Shown: positions 1-11,004 of the stretch, in pieces
How the letters are laid out: each line of letters starts with the position of its first letter
Position numbering within the stretch: the first letter of the stretch is position 1
Assembly (NCBI GenBank): GCA_963811225.1
Contig: CAWEQO010000005.1
Span: 1 to 64,000 of the forward strand
From: CAWEQO01 sp963811225
Lineage (GTDB): Bacteria > Chloroflexota > Anaerolineae > Anaerolineales > Anaerolineaceae
DNA length: 64,000 nucleotides
Direction of reading: 5' to 3'
Made by a program: the position numbers and the translations under genes
The notes under the pieces: model-generated
Told to the model about the DNA's origin: nothing
Databases searched by the model: none
The model's input: only the letters and a program-made list of their open reading frames with translations

Positions 1-474
1 CGCCCCGACTTCGACTGGGTGCTGATCGACTCGCCCGCCGGCATCGAGCGCGGCTTTCGCAATGTGCTCGCCCCGGCCGACATGGTTGTGGTGGTCACAA
101 ACCCGGAGGTTTCCGCCGTGCGCGACGCCGACCGCATCATTGGCCTGGTCGAAGCCGAGGAGAAGGGGCCGGTGCGCCTGATCATCAACCGCGTCAACCC
201 GAACATGATCAAGCGCGGTGACATGCTCACCCCCGACGACGTGCTCGAGCTGCTTGCGGTCGAATTAATCGGCATTATCCCCGAGGATGAGAACGTGGTG
301 ATCAGCACCAACCGGGGTCAGCCGGTTGCATTGAATGGAAAAGTCAAAGCTGGGCAAGCATTCCATAACATTGCCTCACGCCTTAAAGGTGAGCAGGTGC
401 CGTTTATGGAATTGGAAGAGAAAGGAAACTTCTTCGGCCGGTTGACCAGGATGCTGCGTCCGGGAGGAGCTTAA
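1..474 (+). CDS. minD: Septum site-determining protein MinD (C-terminal part)
   Basis: The reading frame is open from base 1, so the N-terminus and Walker A motif lie outside the window; about 157 residues remain. The visible start contains the ParA/MinD switch motif IDSPAGIE, followed by the VTNPE and INRVNP segments typical of MinD. The last residues (FFGRLTRMLRPGG) form a basic amphipathic helix matching the MinD membrane-targeting sequence. Known family role: a membrane-cycling ATPase that recruits MinC and is released by MinE to place the division septum. minE starts 1 base after the TAA stop, so the two are co-transcribed and probably translationally coupled. Confidence 0.92.
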   Translation, partial: RPDFDWVLIDSPAGIERGFRNVLAPADMVVVVTNPEVSAVRDADRIIGLVEAEEKGPVRLIINRVNPNMIKRGDMLTPDDVLELLAVELIGIIPEDENVVISTNRGQPVALNGKVKAGQAFHNIASRLKGEQVPFMELEEKGNFFGRLTRMLRPGGA

Positions 475-475
475 A

Positions 476-745
476 ATGGTTGGGTTGCTCGATCGGTTAA
501 CTTCACGTAAGGCAAAAAGTGCGGACAGCGCCAAAGAGCGCTTGAAGCTGGTATTGATCCACGATCGCACCGATCTTTCGCCACAAGCGCTGGAAGACAT
601 GAAGAACGATCTTCTTAAGGTCATTTCACGCTATGTTGACATTGACCCGTCGGCCGTGCATATTGACATGGCCCAAGACGGGCGCGAGCACCGCCTTGTC
701 GCCGACATCCCCATCAAGCCCAACGCCCACCGCGCCCGCGGCTAG
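476..745 (+). CDS. minE: Cell division topological specificity factor MinE
   Basis: 89 residues, the usual MinE length. Residues 22-34 (RLKLVLIHDRTDL) match the conserved MinD-binding segment, preceded by a short amphipathic N-terminus (MVGLLDRL) that in MinE contacts the membrane. The C-terminal half (DIDPSAVHIDM, then LVADIPI) matches the dimerising topological-specificity domain. It starts 1 nt after minD with GGAGGAG as ribosome binding site inside the end of minD. Its family role is to stimulate MinD ATPase and drive pole-to-pole oscillation. A weak hairpin (761-784) follows. Confidence 0.9.
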   Translation: MVGLLDRLTSRKAKSADSAKERLKLVLIHDRTDLSPQALEDMKNDLLKVISRYVDIDPSAVHIDMAQDGREHRLVADIPIKPNAHRARG

Positions 746-865
746 GTTCCTTTTAAGGATCGAAGGGATTTTTGAAATCCTTCGAATCTCCGAAAGGCTG
801 CTGCGATGGCGGTGTTGGGTGCATTCGCAGTGCATCACTCATCATTGGAGTAAGATTTACTCGGT

Positions 866-1990
866 ATGAAACGTGAACTTTGGCGGCACTTCGACTTCTG
901 GCTCTTTGGAAGTGTCGTAGTCCTGAGTGTCTTTGGAATTGTCATGATCCGCTCGGCCATTGCTGGAAACGCAGTCCTGGCCGGGCTTGTGTCGCGCCAG
1001 GCCCTCTACGTCGCCGGCGGCATGGTGATCGTGATCGTCTTGGCCGTTGTCGACTATCACTACTGGGCTTCGCTGACGCGCCTGATGTACATTGGCACGG
1101 TCGCCTTCTTGCTGGTGATTTTCGCCGTGGGCACGGTCGCTTTTGGCTCGGCCCGCTGGCTGGAGACCGGTTATTTCAACATCCAGCCTTCTGAGGTAGC
1201 CAAAGTCGTCTTGATCCTGATCCTGGCTAACCACTTCGCAGCCAATCAGGATCGCCCGCACAACCTGCGCTGGATCTTCCGCAGCTTTGCGCTCACTTTC
1301 GGCATCGTCATCTGGATCTTGCTGCAGCCCAATCTTAGCACTTCTATCGTGATGTTCGTGCTGTGGTTCTCACTGATGTGGGTCAGCGGCCTGCCGACGA
1401 AATACCTGGTTTTGTTCGCCGGGATTGGCCTGCTCTTCCTGGTGGTGATCGTGCTCCTGATGGCCTCCGGAGTCAAGATCCCGTTGATTGAAGATTACCA
1501 GATGGAGCGCATCATCAACTTTATCTCCCCCGACCCCAACGCTCGCCACGGCAATAATTACAACGTCGAGCAGGCCCTGATCACCATCGGCTCGGGTGGG
1601 TTGACCGGCCAGGGCTACGGCCACAGCACCCAGGTGCAGCTGCGTTACTTGAAGGTTCGCCACACCGACTTCATCTTTTCCGCCATGGCTTCGGAGTTTG
1701 GCTTTGTCGGAACCATCCTGATCATTTCGCTGCTGATCTTTGTCATTATCCGCTGCTTGCGCACCGCCCGTCTTGCCAGTGACACCTTTGGGGCCATGAT
1801 CGCATACGGTGTCGCCACCTTACTGTTTTTCCAGACAGCGGTGAATATCGGCGTCAACCTGAATGTGATTCCCGTCACCGGTCTCACTCTGCCGTTCATC
1901 AGCTACGGCGGCAGCTCGATGGTTTCGCTGGTCATGGGCATCGGCCTGGTGGAAAGTGTCGCCGCAAGGCAAAAATCTCTCGATTTCTAA
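866..1990 (+). CDS. rodA: RodA/FtsW family peptidoglycan glycosyltransferase
   Basis: 374 residues with about ten hydrophobic segments, the SEDS family topology. Diagnostic motifs are GSGGLTGQGYG, then HTDFIFSAMASEFGF, and C-terminal FISYGGSSM. SEDS proteins polymerise lipid II into glycan strands together with a class B PBP. The GSGG and STQ spelling and the position directly after minDE favour RodA (elongation) over FtsW, but the two cannot be separated with certainty here. The ATG at 866 gives a standard N-terminus; a GGAG at 846-849 is rather far upstream, so initiation may be weak or coupled. Confidence 0.85.
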   Translation: MKRELWRHFDFWLFGSVVVLSVFGIVMIRSAIAGNAVLAGLVSRQALYVAGGMVIVIVLAVVDYHYWASLTRLMYIGTVAFLLVIFAVGTVAFGSARWLETGYFNIQPSEVAKVVLILILANHFAANQDRPHNLRWIFRSFALTFGIVIWILLQPNLSTSIVMFVLWFSLMWVSGLPTKYLVLFAGIGLLFLVVIVLLMASGVKIPLIEDYQMERIINFISPDPNARHGNNYNVEQALITIGSGGLTGQGYGHSTQVQLRYLKVRHTDFIFSAMASEFGFVGTILIISLLIFVIIRCLRTARLASDTFGAMIAYGVATLLFFQTAVNIGVNLNVIPVTGLTLPFISYGGSSMVSLVMGIGLVESVAARQKSLDF

Positions 1991-2053
1991 GTTCTTATCC
2001 GCTGAGGGGCGGCTTCAACGCACCTGTCGGATGGAGATATGAGGAGTTGTTGA

Positions 2054-3550
2054 ATGGATTCTATCGATCGACCTGTTCGTGTACGTATTGCGCCCTCACC
2101 GACCGGGCGCGTCCACCTTGGCAACGCCCGCACGGCCCTGTACGATTTCTTGCTTGCCAGACAAACCGGGGGGCAGTTCATTCTGCGGATCGAGGACACC
2201 GACCGCCGCCGCTACGTTGAAGGTGCAGAAGAGGAACTTATGGACGGCTTGCGCTGGTTAGGCCTGGAATGGGACGAAGGCCCAGACAAGGGTGGTCCTT
2301 ACGGCCCCTACCGCCAATCGGAGCGCAAGGACATCTACCACGAATATGCCCGTAAGTTGATCGATACGGGTCATGCTTACTACTGCTTCTGCACGCCCCA
2401 GGAGCTGGCCAAGTCGCGTGAGGAGCAGATGCGCCGTAAGGAGCCGATCCATTACCCTGGCACCTGTCGCAACATTCCACCTGCCGAGGCCCAGGCGCGT
2501 GTCGAGGCGGGCGAGCCGCACGTCATCCGCTTCCGGGTTCCCGAAGACGGCTCCACGACCTCGGTCGACTTGCTGCGTGGCCCGGTGACCGTGGAAAACC
2601 GCTCCATCGACGATTACATCCTGGTCAAGTCAGACGGCTGGGCACTGTACCACCTGGCTGCCATGGTCGACGACCACTTGATGAAGATCACGCATGTCAT
2701 TCGTGGAGCGGAATGGCTGCCGACCCTGCCCCTGCACAGCTTGATCATCCGCGCGTTTGGTTGGGAAGAGCCTGCCTGGGTGCACCTGTCGCTGTTCCTC
2801 AAGCCCAGCGGCAAGGGCAAGATGAGTAAGCGCGAGTCGAACGACCTGATGAAAGAAGGCCATTCGATCTTCCTCAAGGACCTGCGTGATCTGGGCTACA
2901 CTCCAGAAGGCGTGGTCAACTGGATATCCCTGATGGGCTGGGCTTATGATGAGCGCACGGAGTTCTTCAACATGCCGGACCTGATCGAGAAGTTTTCGCT
3001 GGAGAAGCTGAACCCTTCCCCCGCCGCCATCAACTTCTCGAAGCTCGACTACTTCAACGGCCTGCACATCCGCAGGTTGCCTGTCGCCGATCTCGCTCAG
3101 CGCATCAAGCCTTTCTTGGAGAAGGCAGGTTACCAGACGGACGACGAGACCCTGCTGAAGATTGCCCCGTTGATCCAGGAGCGCATTGGCACCCTCGATG
3201 ATATCGTCAATATGGCGGGTTTCTTCTTCCGCGATGAAGTTCATCCCAACCCAGAGGATCTGGGTGCCAAGGGTCTGAGCGCCGCGGATTCGGCAGAGGC
3301 GGCCCGCCGATCCTACGATGTGCTGGCCGGCTTGCCAGAGATCACCCCGGAGACCGGCGAGCCGCCCATGCGCGACCTGGTGGAAGAGCTGGGCCTCAAG
3401 GCCGGCCAGGTGTTCGGTATCCTGCGCGTAGCCGTCACCGGACAGAAGGTCAGCCCACCGCTGTTCGAGAGCATGGAAGTGATCGGCAAGGACCGGGTGC
3501 TCGAGCGCATCCAGAATGCCATTCGATTGCTGGAGCAGCAGGAAGCTTAG
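2054..3550 (+). CDS. gltX: Glutamyl-tRNA synthetase
   Basis: 498 residues, normal for a bacterial class I GluRS. The HIGH-type motif is PSPTGRVHLGN (residues 14-24) and the KMSKR loop is at residues 256-260. Between them, CFC and a later TCRN retain part of the zinc-type insertion seen in many bacterial GluRS. It charges tRNA-Glu with glutamate in the cytoplasm. The start is ATG preceded by GAGGAG at 2041-2046. A strong intrinsic terminator sits 13 nt after the stop, closing this transcription unit just before tRNA-Gln. Whether it is discriminating or also charges tRNA-Gln cannot be told from the sequence. Confidence 0.97.
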   Translation: MDSIDRPVRVRIAPSPTGRVHLGNARTALYDFLLARQTGGQFILRIEDTDRRRYVEGAEEELMDGLRWLGLEWDEGPDKGGPYGPYRQSERKDIYHEYARKLIDTGHAYYCFCTPQELAKSREEQMRRKEPIHYPGTCRNIPPAEAQARVEAGEPHVIRFRVPEDGSTTSVDLLRGPVTVENRSIDDYILVKSDGWALYHLAAMVDDHLMKITHVIRGAEWLPTLPLHSLIIRAFGWEEPAWVHLSLFLKPSGKGKMSKRESNDLMKEGHSIFLKDLRDLGYTPEGVVNWISLMGWAYDERTEFFNMPDLIEKFSLEKLNPSPAAINFSKLDYFNGLHIRRLPVADLAQRIKPFLEKAGYQTDDETLLKIAPLIQERIGTLDDIVNMAGFFFRDEVHPNPEDLGAKGLSAADSAEAARRSYDVLAGLPEITPETGEPPMRDLVEELGLKAGQVFGILRVAVTGQKVSPPLFESMEVIGKDRVLERIQNAIRLLEQQEA

Positions 3551-3562
3551 CGTTCCCTTGAG

Positions 3563-3603
3563 AAATAGGAGGGACTGTTGTACTGCAACAGTCCCTCCTA
3601 TTT
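3563..3603 (+). terminator. Rho-independent terminator of gltX
   Basis: A perfect 18-bp stem (3563-3580 with 3586-3603) surrounds a 5-nt TACTG loop and ends in a T run. It lies 13 nt downstream of the gltX stop codon. Confidence 0.9.
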
Positions 3604-3688
3604 TTAAGTAAGCCCACATCTTGTAATGGAACCAATACCGGTGGGTGTGCTGCGGGTTATGATCTCACCCTGAAATGTTAACGATTGT

Positions 3689-3717
3689 TTGACAACTCAG
3701 GCGACTGGTGCTAAAAT
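3689..3717 (+). promoter_or_regulatory. Sigma-70-type promoter of tRNA-Gln
   Basis: TTGACA (3689-3694), a 17-nt spacer, then TAAAAT (3712-3717). The mature tRNA starts 18 nt after the -10 box, as expected for a tRNA with a short leader. Confidence 0.75.
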
Positions 3718-3734
3718 ACCACCAATTTCAACCT

Positions 3735-3805
3735 TGGGGGCTCGTCTAACGGCAGGACAGCGGACTCTGGATCCGTATGTGGAGGTTCGAATCCTTCGCC
3801 CCCAG
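3735..3805 (+). tRNA. tRNA-Gln (anticodon CTG)
   Basis: A 7-bp acceptor stem (TGGGGGC with GCCCCCA), a T-arm GGTTCGAATCC and an anticodon stem GCGGA/TCCGT with loop CTCTGGA, giving anticodon CTG for glutamine. 71 nt including the discriminator G; the 3' CCA is not encoded and must be added by CCA-transferase. A consensus promoter lies immediately upstream. Confidence 0.93.
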
Positions 3806-3931
3806 CTCGCGCACTCTCTTCTTCGGAAGGGAGTTTTTCATTTACCAAATCGATCCAAGATTCTGTATAATAACAATACCCTGTTACTCCGCTTGCATTT
3901 CCGTCGATCTGCATGCAAAAAGGAGAGATAT

Positions 3932-4375
3932 ATGATCACTGTTCGCGATATTCTAACGACGAAAGGCAGCGCCGTTTGGTCTGTCGATCCAGGCGTCACC
4001 ATGCTTGAATCCCTGAAACTTATGGCGGATAAAAACGTCGGTGCGCTGCTGGTGAAAGAGGGCGAGCAGATGGTAGGGATCGTCTCTGAGCGTGACGTTG
4101 CGCGTAACATCGCCTCCAGCGGCGACTTCCACCCCGACACCCCGGTCAGCGAGTTCATGACCCAAGAGATCTACACGGTTCCGCTCGACATGTCTACCGA
4201 TAAATGCATGCAAATGATGACCCAGCTGCACGTCCGCCACCTGCCGGTCTATCAAGAGGGCCAGATGGTTGGTATCATCTCCATCGGTGACGTGGTCAAG
4301 TCCGTCATCTCCGACCAGGAATCGACGATCGAAGACCTCCAAAACTACATCCTCGGCCGCGGCTACGGTCGTTAA
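3932..4375 (+). CDS. Tandem CBS-domain protein
   Basis: 147 residues made of two CBS domains (about residues 8-60 and 75-130), with typical VGIVSERDVAR and VGIISIGDVVK signatures. Stand-alone CBS pairs usually bind adenine nucleotides and act as energy-sensing modules; the partner here is unknown. ATG 3932 is chosen because AGGAGAGA lies 5 nt before it; longer starts in the same frame would run through the tRNA gene. TATAAT at 3866-3871 may be its -10 box, although no convincing -35 is visible. The 284-nt gap to the next gene shows nothing recognisable. Confidence 0.88.
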   Translation: MITVRDILTTKGSAVWSVDPGVTMLESLKLMADKNVGALLVKEGEQMVGIVSERDVARNIASSGDFHPDTPVSEFMTQEIYTVPLDMSTDKCMQMMTQLHVRHLPVYQEGQMVGIISIGDVVKSVISDQESTIEDLQNYILGRGYGR

Positions 4376-4659
4376 TCCGCGCACTTCCGCCCTCCAACAA
4401 GCCAGAGCCCTCGATCACCTTCCCTTGTTCCACCGAGTCTCATCGCTTGACGCGGCTCCCGTAAAGCCGGCGGAAAGGGCTGCCAATTTGAGCGGTTACC
4501 CAAGCAACCAGAGCGCCTGCCCTGAGGCGTTAAGGTCTACTCTATCACTTCCCAATTAACACAAACCCCCATCTTGTGATATCCTATACTCAGCCGTTAA
4601 TTCAATTTCTCAAATCAAAATTTTTTCTGAATGCACATCATCCCTACCTGGGGGAGTGA

Positions 4660-6936
4660 TTGGTCACTCTGCAACGACTTCGACATCCCATCTTCACCCG
4701 TCGCTGGGCGCTGACCGGCGGCTTGCTGGCCCTTTCGCTGCTGTTCCTTTGGCCGCTGGCGCTGCATCCCAACGCCATCCCCATGCCGCAAACCTACCAC
4801 ACCACCGACCTGCTGCTGACCCACCTGCCTAACGCTCTCTACATACACGACAGCCTGCTGCGCTACCACCAACTGCCTCTGTGGAACAGCCTGCTTTTCT
4901 CCGGTCAGCCCTTTGCCGCCGACCCGCTCTCCGGCTACGCGTACCTGCCCAATTGGCTGACGGTTGCCTTTCCGAGCCCAGCCGCATTCAACCTCTTGTT
5001 CTGGCTGCACCTCGCCTGGGCCGGTCTTGGCATGTACTCCTTCCTTCGAGCCAATCGAGTCCGGCCGCCGGCCGCCCTGTTTGCCGCCGCCGCCTTCATG
5101 GGCACGCCCAAACTCGTCGCCTATCTTGCCAGCGGACAGGTTTCCCTGGTCTTCGCTGTTGCCTGGACCCCCTGGCTCATGCTCTGCGCCTTGCGCATGG
5201 TATGTCGTTCCAACCGCCGGTCGATGCTGTTGTTCGCCGCTTGCATGTCCGTCACCACCCTCGCCGACATCCGTTGGGGCTTCTTCGCCGGCCTTCTGGC
5301 CGGGGTATATATTTTAATGCTGTTCGTCAAGCAGCGCTCGAGGGCCTCAGCCCCGGCCCCTGCCCATCCGGTTGAGAGGGGCGAAAGGTATCCAAGTCGA
5401 AAGGCTCCGCTCTCCATTCCACACAGCGCAGACAGGCGCCAAGTCTCCCGAATTCTCGCCGCTCCATTTAATGAAGAGGGGCCGGGGCCGGGCCCTGACG
5501 AGGTGAGGCCCTGGAGCGTTTTCAAGAGCCTGGGACTCTCTGCCGCCCTCTTCCTGCTCCTCACCGGCGGCCTTACCTTCCCCCTTCTGGAATTCATGAC
5601 CCTATCGCGCCGCTCCAGCCTCTCCATGGACGCGCTCGCCATCTTCCCGGTCGAGCCCTCCTCGCTCATCGGCCTCTTCGCGCCTCAACTTGGCCTTGTT
5701 TATGAACTCGTGATCTACGTTGGCCTGGGCGTGCTGCTGTTGGCGCTGTTCGGCTTGCGGCGCAGTCCATTTTGGGGCGCTGTCGCACTCTTCGCTGCCC
5801 TCTTTTCCATGGGGCAGCACGCCTTCATCTTCCCTCTTGCAGCCCGGTTGCTGCCCGGTCTTTCCTGGCTGCGGGTGCCCTCGCGCGCCTGGTTCATCGT
5901 GGCCTTCGCCCTGGCCGTGCTGTCCGGCTACGGTCTGGACCGTATCCTGGCCGGCGGTTTCTCCTCCAAAGCTCTACGCCGGCTGCGGCTGGCGGCTTTT
6001 TCGACCTCAGCCGCTGCTGTTCTGCTTTCGGTGGGGATGATGCTGCTTGCGAGGGCGATCCTGCCGGGCTTTCTCATGTTCGGCCTGATGACGCCGCTGC
6101 TCTGGCTGGTCGTGTTGGGGCTGCTTTCCGGGCGCTTGGAAGCCCTGCGTGGCACAGGGCTGCTGCTTTTCCTGCTGCTGGTCGACCTGTTGGTTGCTAA
6201 CCACTCGTATCTGACCTATGCTCCGCTGCCGCCCAAAACCCCCGCGGTCGCCTGGCTGGAAGAGCAGCCCGGCGTGTTCCGCGTCTATTCCCCCTCCTAC
6301 AGCCTGCCCATGCCCAACCTGCTCGAGCAGGCCAACGGTGTCGACCCGCTCCACCTCGACCGTTACGCCCAATATCTACAAGCCGCCAGTGGCATGCCGG
6401 GGGGAGATTACAGCGTTAGCCTCCCCAACATGTATGTGGACGCCGGTACCCCAGAGTCTGTTCGCCAGGCCTCGACGCTGCCCGACCTTGACGCGCTCGG
6501 CCGGCTCAACGTGCGCTACCTGGCGTCTGCGTACCCGCTGGAATCGCCCGGGCTGGTGCTGCGGCAGCGTTTTGGCGGAACCTGGGTGTACGAGAATCCC
6601 CAAAAGCGAGAGCGCGCCTGGCTGGAAGGCGGGCTGGCGGGATTGATGTCCTGGTCGCCGGGCAGGTTGGTGGTCGATACGAACGGTCCGGCTGGGCTGC
6701 TCCAGGTCAGTGAGACGGCCTACCCCGGCTGGCAGGCCCGCGTCGACGGGCAGCCCCAGCCCATCCAGCCATCCGATGGTTTGCGCTTAGCCATTCCTTT
6801 GAGCGCCGGCAGGCATCGCGTCGAGTTAACCTTCCGGCCCCTGTCCGTCTATCTCGGCGGGGGGATCGCTCTGGTGAGTTGGGCCGCCGTCGCTGTACTG
6901 CTCCTTTCAACCTGGAAGAAAGGTTCGCACCGATGA
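4660..6936 (+). CDS. YfhO-like multi-pass membrane protein
   Basis: 758 residues with a dozen or more hydrophobic segments and a soluble C-terminal portion (about residues 530-725) before a last membrane helix. The pattern resembles the YfhO/GT-C-like family, implicated in glycosylation of cell-surface polymers in other bacteria; substrate unknown. The start is TTG at 4660, just after a GGGGGAG ribosome site with tight spacing. Residues about 228-284 (AAPAPAH... to ...GPGPDEVRP) are Pro/Arg-rich and unlike the membrane context. They are encoded by a palindromic repeat inserted in frame (5341-5512). The stop overlaps the next gene by ATGA, indicating coupling. Confidence 0.7.
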   Translation: MVTLQRLRHPIFTRRWALTGGLLALSLLFLWPLALHPNAIPMPQTYHTTDLLLTHLPNALYIHDSLLRYHQLPLWNSLLFSGQPFAADPLSGYAYLPNWLTVAFPSPAAFNLLFWLHLAWAGLGMYSFLRANRVRPPAALFAAAAFMGTPKLVAYLASGQVSLVFAVAWTPWLMLCALRMVCRSNRRSMLLFAACMSVTTLADIRWGFFAGLLAGVYILMLFVKQRSRASAPAPAHPVERGERYPSRKAPLSIPHSADRRQVSRILAAPFNEEGPGPGPDEVRPWSVFKSLGLSAALFLLLTGGLTFPLLEFMTLSRRSSLSMDALAIFPVEPSSLIGLFAPQLGLVYELVIYVGLGVLLLALFGLRRSPFWGAVALFAALFSMGQHAFIFPLAARLLPGLSWLRVPSRAWFIVAFALAVLSGYGLDRILAGGFSSKALRRLRLAAFSTSAAAVLLSVGMMLLARAILPGFLMFGLMTPLLWLVVLGLLSGRLEALRGTGLLLFLLLVDLLVANHSYLTYAPLPPKTPAVAWLEEQPGVFRVYSPSYSLPMPNLLEQANGVDPLHLDRYAQYLQAASGMPGGDYSVSLPNMYVDAGTPESVRQASTLPDLDALGRLNVRYLASAYPLESPGLVLRQRFGGTWVYENPQKRERAWLEGGLAGLMSWSPGRLVVDTNGPAGLLQVSETAYPGWQARVDGQPQPIQPSDGLRLAIPLSAGRHRVELTFRPLSVYLGGGIALVSWAAVAVLLLSTWKKGSHR
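5341..5512. repeat. Palindromic REP-like element inserted in frame in a coding region
   Basis: About 172 bp bounded by imperfect inverted arms: AGGGCCTCA...CCGGCCCCT at the left and the mirror AGGGGCCGG...TGAGGCCCT at the right. The GC-rich CCTCAgccccGGCCCCT style resembles dispersed repeats common in Chloroflexota and cyanobacterial genomes (family recall, not checked). It adds about 57 codons to the YfhO-like gene without a stop or frameshift. Confidence 0.6.
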
Positions 6937-7865
6937 ACATTGCCTTGCGCGTCACCCGCCACAAGCTGTGGCAGCGCCTGGACATCCTGTTCCCGGAAAT
7001 TCGGGTCGGTAGCAGGAGCTACCCGGTGCTGACGACCATCCTGATCTTCCTCGTGATGACCGGGTTATTCTCCCTGCTCGGCTTCGTCCTGCCCGCCGAT
7101 GGCTTTATCGGCTTCGACTGGGTCAACTTCTTCGGGCAGAACCGCATCCCGCCCTTTTACCCACCCTGGGCGCTGCTGATCACCCGCCCGCTCACCTGGC
7201 CGCTGTTGATCGGCTTGACCCTGGCGACCTTTTCGATGGCCTCCATGCTGCGCGCCGTTTCACCCCTCAGCGCCGCTTTTTCTTTCTTCAGCCTGCCTCT
7301 GCTGTGGACGGTTTTCCTCGGTCAGGTGGACGCATTGGCGCTGCTCGGTGTGATCGGTTTGCCCTGGCTGGCCCCGCTGGCCCTGTTCAAGCCGCAGCTG
7401 ACCGTCTTCGCCCTGGGCGCGCGCCGTTCTTACCTGATCGCGTTCTTCATCGTCTTTGCGCTCTCGCTGGTCATCTGGGGCCCCTGGCCGCTGAAAATGA
7501 TGGCCATGGACAGCTTCCATGCCGAGGGCAAATTCGCACAGGATATCGCCTTGCGCTGGTGGGGTGCCCCGCTCTTCCTGGCGACCTTGTGGTTTTCGCG
7601 CGGTGACGTCGACATGCTCATGCTGTCCGGCTCCTTCGTCACCTTCCACCTGATCCCCTACAACCTGCTGCCCATCGCCCCGGCCCTGGCCCGCCTGCGC
7701 CCGCGCAACGCTCTGATCGGCTGCCTGCTCTCCTGGCTGCCCTTCTCCGCCAACTGGCTCGGCCCTGCAGGCTGGTATCTCGGCTGGTTGTTCGTGCTCT
7801 GGCTGTGGCTCAACCTGGCCGCCCGCCGCTATCCGGGCGTGCGTGCCCTCCATTGGCTGCGGTAG
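6933..7865 (+). CDS. Polytopic membrane protein, possibly a GT-C/DUF2029-like glycosyltransferase
   Basis: 310 residues from ATG 6933, which overlaps the upstream stop as ATGA. About eight to nine hydrophobic segments alternate with short loops. Residues 38-110 contain a lumenal-type loop with FGQNRIPPFYPP and a W/P-rich membrane segment, and a later VFLGQVDAL resembles the GQ motif of DUF2029-type mannosyltransferase-like proteins. No catalytic DxD or ED pair could be assigned with confidence. Translational coupling to the YfhO-like gene suggests both act on the same surface-glycan or lipid-linked sugar process. Function otherwise unknown. Confidence 0.6.
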   Translation: MNIALRVTRHKLWQRLDILFPEIRVGSRSYPVLTTILIFLVMTGLFSLLGFVLPADGFIGFDWVNFFGQNRIPPFYPPWALLITRPLTWPLLIGLTLATFSMASMLRAVSPLSAAFSFFSLPLLWTVFLGQVDALALLGVIGLPWLAPLALFKPQLTVFALGARRSYLIAFFIVFALSLVIWGPWPLKMMAMDSFHAEGKFAQDIALRWWGAPLFLATLWFSRGDVDMLMLSGSFVTFHLIPYNLLPIAPALARLRPRNALIGCLLSWLPFSANWLGPAGWYLGWLFVLWLWLNLAARRYPGVRALHWLR

Positions 7866-7870
7866 TGCCG

Positions 7871-8011
7871 GGAGAAGCGTAACGCGGAGATTTTATAAGA
7901 TTTCCATGGGCCTGCCCAGAGATCGCAAAGAGGTAGAGAATGCGTTCTCTACCTCTTTGCGATCTCTGCAGCTTACTGGGCTCTTCTATAAGAACCTCTG
8001 TGCCTCTACCG

Positions 8012-8025
<14 letters not shown>
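7871..8025. repeat. Large nested palindrome between convergent genes
   Basis: An outer inverted pair (GGAGAAGCGTAACG at 7871-7884 and CGTTACGCTTTTCTCC at 8010-8025) flanks a perfect 23-bp hairpin (7918-7940 with 7945-7967, loop TGCG). The right end runs into the last codons and the stop of the ATPase gene, so the element supplies its TAA. It could terminate both convergent transcripts, although no U-tract follows. It also carries TTCTATAAGAACCTCTG (7984-8000), nearly identical to 17766-17782. Confidence 0.7.
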
Positions 8026-10756
<2,731 letters not shown>

Positions 10757-10822
10757 GTTTGATTAATCCCTCCCTATCCTGAGTATATCAAATAACAGCG
10801 CCGCGAAACCGCAGATGCTAAC

Positions 10823-10856
10823 AAAAAAGACCATCACAACTTAATCGTGATGGTCT
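10823..10856 (-). terminator. Expression-platform terminator of the Mn2+ riboswitch
   Basis: On the minus strand, AGACCATCAC pairs with GTGATGGTCT (10 bp) around a 9-nt loop and runs directly into TTTTTT. The 5' arm overlaps the aptamer 3' end (GAGACCAUC), so ligand-stabilised aptamer and terminator are mutually exclusive, which predicts an ON switch. Confidence 0.8.
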
Positions 10857-10948
10857 CGCCTGGCGCAGAATGCGCTGGGGTTGCCGGGAGCTGTGCTCCG
10901 TCTTGACGACAACCCGTCCCGTAGGATGGCTACTCCCCAGTTACATGC
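10847..10948 (-). promoter_or_regulatory. yybP-ykoY (Mn2+-sensing) riboswitch aptamer
   Basis: On the minus strand the leader carries GGGGAGTAGCC, then GTTGTCGTCAAGACGG, then CCCGGCAACCC and finally GGCGAGACC. These are the conserved segments of the yybP-ykoY class, in the right order and spacing. The element begins almost at the predicted transcription start and ends in a terminator 5' of the P-type ATPase. Characterised members sense Mn2+ and activate Mn2+ efflux genes. Confidence 0.82.
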
Positions 10949-10951
10949 AGA

Positions 10952-10980
10952 AGTCTACATGACCCGCCCCGGATTGTCAA
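10952..10980 (-). promoter_or_regulatory. Promoter of the riboswitch-ATPase transcript
   Basis: On the minus strand, TTGACA (10975-10980), a 17-nt spacer, then TAGACT (10952-10957). The predicted start falls 5-8 nt further on, at the 5' edge of the aptamer. Confidence 0.7.
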
Positions 10981-11004
10981 GTGGATTGTACACTCCGGAT
11001 TCTG

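Noticed and set aside
3689..3931. Longer start for the CBS-domain gene
   Set aside because: The extension would translate through tRNA-Gln and its promoter; ATG 3932 has a strong ribosome site and a complete first CBS domain.
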